Below are positions 58,468 to 64,000 of a stretch of DNA of 64,000 nt, one piece after another. Every line of letters starts with the position of its first letter. Positions within the stretch are counted from its first letter, which is position 1. Position numbers and translations under genes: made by a program. This DNA comes from Sphingosinicellaceae bacterium (lineage in GTDB: Bacteria > Pseudomonadota > Alphaproteobacteria > Sphingomonadales > Sphingomonadaceae): assembly GCA_019285715.1 (NCBI GenBank), contig CP079108.1:3549001-3613000 (forward strand), written 5' to 3'. The notes under the pieces are model-generated. The model saw only the letters and a program-made list of their open reading frames with translations, searched no databases and was not told the DNA's origin.

Positions 58468-59001
58468 CTACAGGATCGGCGGGCCGCCGAACGGGGGGCC
58501 ACCAGCCATGCCGCCGCGACCGCGCTTGCGGCCATGGTCACGCTTATCCATCTTCTCGAAGCGCGACCGCATCGACTTCGCGTCCGCGACGAAGGCCCGG
58601 CGGTCGGCGGTGCTGAGCCCCTGCAGGGCCTGCAGCACGGCTGCCTGACGCCGCGCGTGCATCGCGGTAGCGGCGTCGCGCTCGTCGTCCATGGCGCGCT
58701 TCAGTGCCTGCGGATCGAGCCGATCGGCACCCAGCACCGCAAGCATGTGGTCGCGCGCGGCCCCGACCCGGGCACGCTCGGCGCGGTCGACGTCGCTGCT
58801 CGGACGCAGCGCCTCGGTCACCGCGCGACGCCCGGCCTCGCTCATCCCGGCGAAGGGCCGCGGGCCGCGCCGGTCCATCTCGCGGCCATCCGGTCCGCCG
58901 GGGGGTGGTCCCTCGAACTGCGCCAGCGCCGGAACCGCTGCCAGCAGCGCGGCGGCCAGCATGCCGGCCCGCACCAGCCCGCCCCGTCTCGGCGTCGTCA
59001 T
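58468..59001 (-). CDS. Spy/CpxP-like periplasmic metal-sensor/chaperone-type protein
   Basis: A 177-residue exported protein with signal peptide (AGMLAAALLAAVPALAQ) and a helical, Arg/Met/His-containing domain with LDPQALKRAMDDERDAATAM, the pattern of periplasmic heavy-metal sensors (CnrX/Spy/CpxP fold). It ends in a GGPPFGGPP tail. It overlaps the anti-sigma gene by four bases, so it is probably the periplasmic input of the sigma/anti-sigma pair, as CnrX is in CnrYXH. Confidence 0.8.
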   Translation of the reverse strand: MTTPRRGGLVRAGMLAAALLAAVPALAQFEGPPPGGPDGREMDRRGPRPFAGMSEAGRRAVTEALRPSSDVDRAERARVGAARDHMLAVLGADRLDPQALKRAMDDERDAATAMHARRQAAVLQALQGLSTADRRAFVADAKSMRSRFEKMDKRDHGRKRGRGGMAGGPPFGGPPIL

Positions 59002-59426
59002 AGCACGTCCTCTTCGTCCGGCGTCGTCGTGAACAGCGTCGAGAAAGCCCCGGCCGCGGTCAGCGGCGCGGCCGTTCCCGTGGACACGGTCGCCACCGGC
59101 ACGGGAGCCGGAGTCGGCGTGCCGATCAGCAGCACTGCCGCCAGCGCTGCGGCAAGGCCGCCGCCGCCAGCCGCCCAGCGCCGCCACGGCCGCGCCGGCT
59201 GCAGCACGCGTGCCGCCGCCGCGCCCGCATCGACTCCGGCACCAACATCGCGCCGCGCCCACTCGCCGAGCATTGCGTCGAGCTCCGCGGCCTCGGCCTG
59301 CTGCGTTCGCAACGCGGGATTGCTGCGCAACGCGGCGATCACCGCCTCGCGTTCTTCGCCAGGCCAGCGCGCCGAGTCGGCACCGTAGCTGTCGAGGATT
59401 TCGCGCGCGCGCGCCGGGTTCGTCAT
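58998..59426 (-). CDS. Putative anti-sigma factor, single-pass membrane protein
   Basis: A 142-residue protein: helical cytoplasmic N-terminus (AREILDSYGADSARWPGEER, EAAELDAMLGEWARRD), one membrane helix (AAGGGGLAAALAAVLLIG) and a short periplasmic Thr/Ala-rich tail. Topology and position directly after an ECF sigma gene (ATGA overlap at 59423-59426) indicate an anti-sigma factor. There is no zinc motif. Confidence 0.75.
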   Translation of the reverse strand: MTNPARAREILDSYGADSARWPGEEREAVIAALRSNPALRTQQAEAAELDAMLGEWARRDVGAGVDAGAAAARVLQPARPWRRWAAGGGGLAAALAAVLLIGTPTPAPVPVATVSTGTAAPLTAAGAFSTLFTTTPDEEDVL

Positions 59427-60013
59427 CGTTCTCTTTCGGGTGCATCGCTGGCCAGCAGCGACTTTAATTCCATACGTGCACGTCCAAGCAATCCCTCGAC
59501 GGCCTTGGGCGTGGTGTCCAGCGCAGCAGCGACTTCGGCCATGCTCGCGCCCTCGCCGTGGAACAGCGCGATGGCGGCGCGCTGGCGCGGATTGAGCATC
59601 GCCATTGCCGAGTCGATGCGGCGTGCGCGGGCGTTGGCGGCGGCAGCTTCGGCGGGATCGGGGCCAGGGTCGGCGATATCCCAGGCATCGTCGAGGGTCG
59701 TCGTGACCCGGTTCTGGACAAGGCGGATGCTACGGCGGCGGTCGAGGCAGAGGTTGACCAGCACGCGCCGGAACCAGGCACCGACGCTGCCGCGCTCAGG
59801 GTCATAGCGTCCTGCCAGCGTCCACAGCCGAGCCAGCGCGACCTGCACTACGTCTTCGGCGTCGGCGCGGTTGCCGAGCACGCGAGTCGCAAGCCCGAGC
59901 GCGCCGCCGTGGAGCTTGAGGACCAGCGCGGTGAACGCCTGCGCGTCGCCGTTCGCGACCCGCGCCATCAGCCGGGCATCTTCGTCGAGCGGTTCGATCT
60001 TCACAGCCTGCAT
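59423..60013 (-). CDS. ECF sigma factor
   Basis: A 196-residue RNA polymerase sigma factor: region 2 (FTALVLKLHGGALGLATRVL, NRADAEDVVQVALARLWTLA, GSVGAWFRRVLVNLCLDRRR) and region 4 (LNPRQRAAIALFHGEGASMA, ALDTTPKAVEGLLGRARMEL). It is the first gene of a three-gene operon with a membrane anti-sigma and a Spy/CnrX-like periplasmic protein, suggesting a metal or envelope stress circuit. It is unrelated to the EcfG system at 48-50 kb. Confidence 0.9.
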   Translation of the reverse strand: MQAVKIEPLDEDARLMARVANGDAQAFTALVLKLHGGALGLATRVLGNRADAEDVVQVALARLWTLAGRYDPERGSVGAWFRRVLVNLCLDRRRSIRLVQNRVTTTLDDAWDIADPGPDPAEAAAANARARRIDSAMAMLNPRQRAAIALFHGEGASMAEVAAALDTTPKAVEGLLGRARMELKSLLASDAPERER

Positions 60014-60054
60014 ACGCTCACGCTACGCCACTTGCGTCACCGATCCCCCGCAGC

Positions 60055-61353
60055 TCAGGCGACGGCGCGACTAACCAGCAATTTGTCGATCTTGCGGCCG
60101 TCCATGTCGACCACCTCGAAGCGCCAGTCGCCGACGACGACGACCTCGCCGGTCTCCGGCAGGTGCCGCAGTTCGCTCAGCAGATAGCCCGCGACGGTCT
60201 GGTAGTCGCGGCTGGTGGGCAGTTCGAGGCCGAGCCGGTCGGCCATTTCGTCGGCGGCGAGCGAGCCCGACAGCAGCCACGAGCCGTCCTCGCGCTGGAC
60301 GCAGGCCTCGGTACCCTCGTCGATATCGGAGCGGAACGCCCCGGCGATCGCCGCCAGCAGGTCGGCAGGCGTGACGATGCCTTCGAAGTGCCCGTACTCG
60401 TCATGCACCAGCGCGATCGGGATGGCAGCGTCGCGCAGCACGGCTAGCGCGTCGACCGCGTCGATGACGTCGGGCAGCACCGGGGCTGGTTGTGCCAGTT
60501 CGCGCAGGTCGAGCGGCCGCCCTTCGATTAGCGCGGCGGCGATGTCGCGCGCCTGGATGACGCCGATCACCATGTCGACGGAGCCCTCGGCGACCAGCAG
60601 GCGGGTGTGCGGGGTCGCGACCAGTGCCGCGCGAGTCTCCTCGTCGCTGGCCCCGGCGTCGAGCCATTCGACCTTGTTGCGCGGGGTCATGACGCCGCGC
60701 ACCCGCCGATCGGCGAGCCGCATAACGCCCGAGATCATCGCGCGCTCCTGGACTTCGATGACGCCGGCATGCTCGGCCTCGAGCACGACCGAGCGCAGTT
60801 CCTCCTCGGTTACGGAATGCTCGGCCTCGCGCTTCTGGCCCAGAAGCGCGAAGATGCCGGCGCTGGTCCGGTCGAGCACCCACGCGAAGGGTGTCGCGAC
60901 GCGGGTCAGCCACGTCATCAGAGGCGCGACCGCGATGGCGATGCGCTCCGGCGAGCGCAGCGCGAACTGCTTGGGCACCAGCTCTCCGATGATGAGCGAG
61001 ATATAGGTCGTGACCACGATGACTAGCCCGAAGCCGAGGTCTTCTGCGTTGGCGGGCGTCATGTGGGCGTAGGCGACGAGGCGCTCCGCGACCGGCCCGG
61101 CGAGCTGCTCGCCCGAATAGGCACCGCTGAAGATGGCGACCAGCGTGATGCCGATCTGGGCCGACGACAGGAAGCGCGCCGGGTCTTCGCCAAGCTTGAG
61201 CGCGGCCTGTGCGCCGCGGTTGCCGCGCGCCGCGAGGCCTGCCAGCCGCGGCCGCCGCGATGCGACGATCGCCAGCTCCGACATTGCCAGGAAGCCATTG
61301 AGGAAGATCAGCGCAACGATGATCGCGACATCGATCCAGGGGAAGGCGTTCAT
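60055..61353 (-). CDS. Hemolysin C / CorC / CNNM family protein
   Basis: A 432-residue membrane protein with a DUF21/CNNM transmembrane domain (about 1-190; ALIFLNGFLAMSELAIVASR, SSAQIGITLVAIFSGAYSGE), a CBS-domain pair (about 215-335; GVMTPRNKVEWLDAG, LVHDEYGHFEGIVTPADLLA) and the C-terminal CorC_HlyC domain (LELPTSRDYQTVAGYLLSEL). The family is linked to Mg2+ or Co2+ export and ion homeostasis. The ATG at 61353 precedes the first helix. Confidence 0.93.
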   Translation of the reverse strand: MNAFPWIDVAIIVALIFLNGFLAMSELAIVASRRPRLAGLAARGNRGAQAALKLGEDPARFLSSAQIGITLVAIFSGAYSGEQLAGPVAERLVAYAHMTPANAEDLGFGLVIVVTTYISLIIGELVPKQFALRSPERIAIAVAPLMTWLTRVATPFAWVLDRTSAGIFALLGQKREAEHSVTEEELRSVVLEAEHAGVIEVQERAMISGVMRLADRRVRGVMTPRNKVEWLDAGASDEETRAALVATPHTRLLVAEGSVDMVIGVIQARDIAAALIEGRPLDLRELAQPAPVLPDVIDAVDALAVLRDAAIPIALVHDEYGHFEGIVTPADLLAAIAGAFRSDIDEGTEACVQREDGSWLLSGSLAADEMADRLGLELPTSRDYQTVAGYLLSELRHLPETGEVVVVGDWRFEVVDMDGRKIDKLLVSRAVA

Positions 61354-61474
61354 CGGCTCCTGCCGCGCGGGTTCGCGCTGGTCGGTTGGCTGTAGCGGCA
61401 TCGCGCGCTTCGCGCCATCCGTTCATCGACACGACACCGATCCCGCGCTAGCCCGGCAGGAACGAGGAGACCGA

Positions 61475-62155
61475 ATGAGCTCGCCGATCACGACCGTGCG
61501 TACCGTCGCCGCTGTCGCCGCCACCAGCCTGCTGCTTGTCGCCTGCACCAGTGCGCCCGCCCCCCAGCCCGTCAGCGCGCCCGTCGTGCGCGGCGCGAAC
61601 GTGTCGGCGGCGATGCTCGGCCCGGTCCTCAACACCCGCCGGGTCCGCGTCCAGGCGACCAGCGCGGCGAGCATCGGCCCGGTGCCGAGCGGCGGCGTGG
61701 TCGCCTACATGGACCGGCAGGAGCGCGACCTCCGCGCGCGTACTGCGGACACCGGGGTCGAAGTCGTGCGCCAGGGTCAGAATATCGACCTGCGCATGAC
61801 CAGCGGGATCACCTTCGATTTCAACGCCAGCACCGTCAAGGCGCAGTTCCGCACCACCATGATTGCCATCGCCCAGACGCTGGCGGCCTATCCGTCGACA
61901 TTCGTCGATGTCGCGGGCTTCACCGATTCGCTCGGCACCGACCCGGTCAACCAGGCGCTGTCCGACCAGCGCGCCGCCGCGGTCGCCGACAATCTGGCGC
62001 GCCTCGGCGTCAACCGCGCTCGCATCGCCACCAAGGGCTACGGCAAGGCGCAACCGATCGCCTCGAACGCCGACGAGGCCGGACGGGCCCGCAACCGCCG
62101 GGTCGAAATCCACATCTCGCCGATCGTCGAAGACGACGTCCGCGGGCGCTACTGA
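61475..62155 (+). CDS. OmpA family peptidoglycan-binding lipoprotein
   Basis: A 226-residue lipoprotein: signal peptide with lipobox LLVAC, a linker, then an OmpA C-terminal domain (ITFDFNASTVKAQFRTTM, VAGFTDSLGTDPVNQALSDQ, LARLGVNRARIATKGYGKAQ, NRRVEIHISPI) that binds diaminopimelate in peptidoglycan. It anchors the outer membrane to the wall. The FMN reductase gene follows after seven bases. Confidence 0.93.
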   Translation: MSSPITTVRTVAAVAATSLLLVACTSAPAPQPVSAPVVRGANVSAAMLGPVLNTRRVRVQATSAASIGPVPSGGVVAYMDRQERDLRARTADTGVEVVRQGQNIDLRMTSGITFDFNASTVKAQFRTTMIAIAQTLAAYPSTFVDVAGFTDSLGTDPVNQALSDQRAAAVADNLARLGVNRARIATKGYGKAQPIASNADEAGRARNRRVEIHISPIVEDDVRGRY

Positions 62156-62162
62156 GGCTCGC

Positions 62163-62750
62163 ATGGCATCCATCCTCGTCCTTTACGGCTCCTACCGCTC
62201 CGACCGGACCGGCATCCGCCTCGCCGATTACCTGGTCCGCCGGCTTGGCGAACGCAGCCACGCGGTCGAGTTGATCGACGCCAAGGCGGTCGGCCTGCCG
62301 ATGCTCGACCGCATGTTCAAGGAGTACGCGCCCGGCACCGCACCGCCCGCGATGGCAGACCTCGCCGCCAAGATCCGCGCTGCCGACGCCTTCGTGTTCG
62401 TCGCCGGCGAGTACAACTGGGGTATCCAGCCGGGCCTCAAGAACCTCACCGACCATTTCCTCGAGGAGTGGTTCTGGCGGCCCGCCGCGATCACCAGTTA
62501 CTCCGCCGGACGGCTCGGCGGCGCGCGCGCGAACTCGATGTGGCACCCGGTGCTGACCGAGATGGGCATGGTCGTGGTCCCCAGCACGCTGACCGTCGGC
62601 CCGATCACCGGCGCGCTCGACGCGCACGGCCAGCCAACCGGCGATGCGGGCAAGGCGCTTGAGGGCAGCTTCGGGCGGTTCGCCGCCGACCTCGAATGGT
62701 GGACTGAGGCGGGCAAGGCCCAGCGCGCCAAGGGGCCACCGCCTTATTGA
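62163..62750 (+). CDS. NADPH-dependent FMN reductase family protein
   Basis: A 195-residue flavodoxin-fold reductase (SILVLYGSYRSDRTGIRLAD as phosphate loop, FVFVAGEYNWGIQPGLKNLT). It probably reduces quinones, azo dyes or free FMN with NADPH. Seven bases separate it from the OmpA lipoprotein gene, so co-transcription is likely. The length is usual for the family. Confidence 0.9.
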   Translation: MASILVLYGSYRSDRTGIRLADYLVRRLGERSHAVELIDAKAVGLPMLDRMFKEYAPGTAPPAMADLAAKIRAADAFVFVAGEYNWGIQPGLKNLTDHFLEEWFWRPAAITSYSAGRLGGARANSMWHPVLTEMGMVVVPSTLTVGPITGALDAHGQPTGDAGKALEGSFGRFAADLEWWTEAGKAQRAKGPPPY

Positions 62751-62863
62751 AGCCGAGCCTTCTGCTTTGCGGCGAAGAAGTAGAGTAAGCGGCGCGAATA
62801 TGAACGAGAGTTGTCAGAGTTGATACCGTCACGATTTTTCTGCGAACTCGCTTTTGTGCCGTC

Positions 62864-62937
62864 CAGCGATGAGAAAGATCACAAGCCAGCGAGTCCGGCG
62901 TAACCACACTGTACCAGATGGGTAAACTGTAGGACAG
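62864..62937. repeat. Two-copy structured element, copy B
   Basis: Contains the same three blocks as copy A at 4884-4958, in the same order: CAGCGATGAGAAAGATCA (62864-62881), TGTACCAGATGGG (62910-62922), GTAGGACAG (62929-62937). It lies in the 267-base gap after the FMN reductase, which is A/T-richer than the rest of the window. I see nothing else identifiable in that gap. Confidence 0.6.
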
Positions 62938-63017
62938 CGCGGCTTACCGGTATAGGGCCCTCACTTCCGTTCGACCTGTGGATGCCCCGAAGACGATCAC
63001 TCGAGTAAGGGCTGCGC

Positions 63018-63419
63018 ATGGACGCCGAACGCACTGCCATTGCCGAAGACTGTCTCAAGGCCGCACACAACGGCAGCCTCAGTTTTCCCGAGATAATCGG
63101 AACTCTGCTCGAGGTAGGCTTCGAAGGTTATTCGGTCGACTATCGACGCAACAGCCAGACCTATTAGCTTCCGGACGGCTACACTATCGATCTAGCACTG
63201 CCATATCCCGTAGAATCGGTTGCAGCAGCTTTCGACAAAGCTGGTGTTGCGGCGCTGGTACGCTGGGCGCAAATCAATGATTCGGAATACAACTATTCTG
63301 CGTTCTCCGAAAAGGCGAAGGCAGCAGGCTGTGCCGGATATATCGTCTCGTTCCCAGGCCACCGGGTGGTCTATTACGGGCGCACTGCCGAAACGCACGT
63401 CGAACTCTTCCAGAAGTAG
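63018..63419 (+). pseudogene. DUF1398 family gene interrupted by an in-frame TAG
   Basis: From ATG 63018 to TAG 63417 a single frame of 134 codons encodes a DUF1398-type protein (ERTAIAEDCLKAAHNGSLSF, VGFEGYSVDYRRNSQTY, then LPDGYTIDLALPYPVESVAA, AAGCAGYIVSFPGHRVVYYG, ETHVELFQK). Codon 50 is TAG, at a place where relatives have Tyr in a YYLPDG-like run. TAC or TAT to TAG is one substitution. No other lesion is visible, so the loss is recent or the codon is read through. Codon usage is less GC-biased than in neighbours, hinting at transfer. Confidence 0.78.
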
Positions 63420-63532
63420 AAGCGCTTCTATCGACGCATATCGGGGTCGGTGGCGACGTTTCGCAGCCAATCGACCCGTTTAAACGATCGCCCCTGCCGA
63501 TTACCGCCGCGAACCGCCGTTCTGGCTATCCC

Positions 63533-64000
63533 TCATTCCCACTCGATCGTCCCCGGCGGCTTCGACGTATAGTCGTACACCACCCGGTTGATGCCGGGGA
63601 CCTCGTTGACGATGCGGGTCGCGCAGGCGCTGAGGAAGCTCGGGTCGAAGGGGTAGATGTCGGCGGTCATGCCGTCGACCGAGGTCACTGCCCTGAGCGC
63701 GCAGACGTTGTCGTAGGTGCGGCCGTCGCCCATCACGCCGACGGTGCGAACCGGCAGCAGGACCGCGAACGCCTGCCAGATCGCGTCGTACAGCCCGGCC
63801 TTGCGGATCTCGTCGAGATAGATGACGTCCGCTTTCCGCAACGTGTCGCAGCGCTCCCTAGTGACCTCGCCGGGGATGCGGATGGCGAGGCCGGGGCCGG
63901 GGAACGGGTGGCGTCCGACGAACGCCGGCGGCAGGCCGAGCTCGCGGCCGAGGACCCGGACCTCATCCTTGAACAGTTCGCGTAAGGGCTCGACGAGCTG
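63533..64000 (-). CDS. guaA: GMP synthase (glutamine-hydrolysing), C-terminal part; 5' end outside window
   Basis: The last 155 residues of GuaA, which converts XMP to GMP. The visible part is the C-terminal dimerisation domain: [53 protein letters not shown] as the invariant C-terminus. The frame is open at the right edge. The glutaminase and ATP-pyrophosphatase domains must lie beyond 64000. Confidence 0.95.
   Translation of the reverse strand, partial: QLVEPLRELFKDEVRVLGRELGLPPAFVGRHPFPGPGLAIRIPGEVTRERCDTLRKADVIYLDEIRKAGLYDAIWQAFAVLLPVRTVGVMGDGRTYDNVCALRAVTSVDGMTADIYPFDPSFLSACATRIVNEVPGINRVVYDYTSKPPGTIEWE

Noticed and set aside
62879-63070. 63-codon minus-strand frame across copy B of the two-copy element
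   Set aside because: No homologue recognised, no ribosome site, and the frame is not open in copy A.

Overview
The window is very GC-rich, shows strong third-position bias, and has many genes overlapping by 4 bases (ATGA/GTGA/TTGA). It looks like the chromosome of an alphaproteobacterium, most likely in the Sphingomonadales. The evidence is a PhyR-NepR-EcfG general stress locus with a PhyP-like protein, a complete bacterial ceramide/sphingolipid gene set (Spt, ACP, acyl-ACP ligase, CerR-like reductase, bacterial ceramide synthase), an NDUFA12-type complex I subunit, and dispersed palindromic repeats of a kind common in that order. No rRNA, tRNA, insertion sequence, prophage or CRISPR array was seen. 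The first gene (korB) and the last (guaA) run off the window.

Layout. 1-12.4 kb is housekeeping and redox: korB, prfC, a zinc-ribbon/PBP1A fusion, a Nudix hydrolase, an old yellow enzyme, a MATE pump, an FMO-type flavoprotein with a class IV aminotransferase, and a photolyase. 12.4-17.1 kb is a four-gene MacAB-TolC-like efflux operon whose ATPase carries a repeat-encoded tail. 17.2-23.2 kb holds a pirin, NAD synthetase, aat, and a minus-strand run of a double cold-shock protein, DUF192, NDUFA12, an MlaD-like protein and DUF2155. 23.3-26.5 kb is a molybdenum-hydroxylase maturation operon (CoxG, XdhC, a molybdopterin-binding protein, a MobA-like protein) in which every gene starts with GTG or TTG. 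An alpha/beta hydrolase and recX follow.

28.1-42.0 kb is the sphingolipid locus: fatty acyl-ACP/AMP ligase, CerR-like reductase, ACP, serine palmitoyltransferase, a nucleotidyltransferase-like protein, a ceramide-kinase-like protein, a DUF2141 protein, an LptF/LptG-like permease pair, a flippase, a fatty-acid hydroxylase and a bacterial ceramide synthase. These can account for condensation, reduction, N-acylation, hydroxylation, head-group addition and export. Two tandem Pycsar-effector-family membrane proteins are inserted on the opposite strand between the reductase and ACP.

42.0-47.6 kb holds xthA, erpA, an M23 peptidase, bcp and glnE. 47.6-52.4 kb is a general stress island: dps, an EcfG sigma factor with a NepR-like N-terminal domain in the same polypeptide, a 45-residue membrane protein, phyR, a free 50-residue nepR, a PhyP-like degenerate kinase, a stress-type PNPOx protein and entericidin. 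Good EcfG-type promoters (GGAAC-N16-[C/G]GTT) lie in front of dps, the small gene/ecfG pair and entericidin.

52.5-64 kb holds a phospholipase D gene broken by a 16-bp tandem duplication, tatABC, an acyl-CoA dehydrogenase pair, an ECF sigma/anti-sigma/Spy-like operon, a CorC-like protein, an OmpA lipoprotein, an FMN reductase, a DUF1398 gene interrupted by an amber codon, and the 3' end of guaA.
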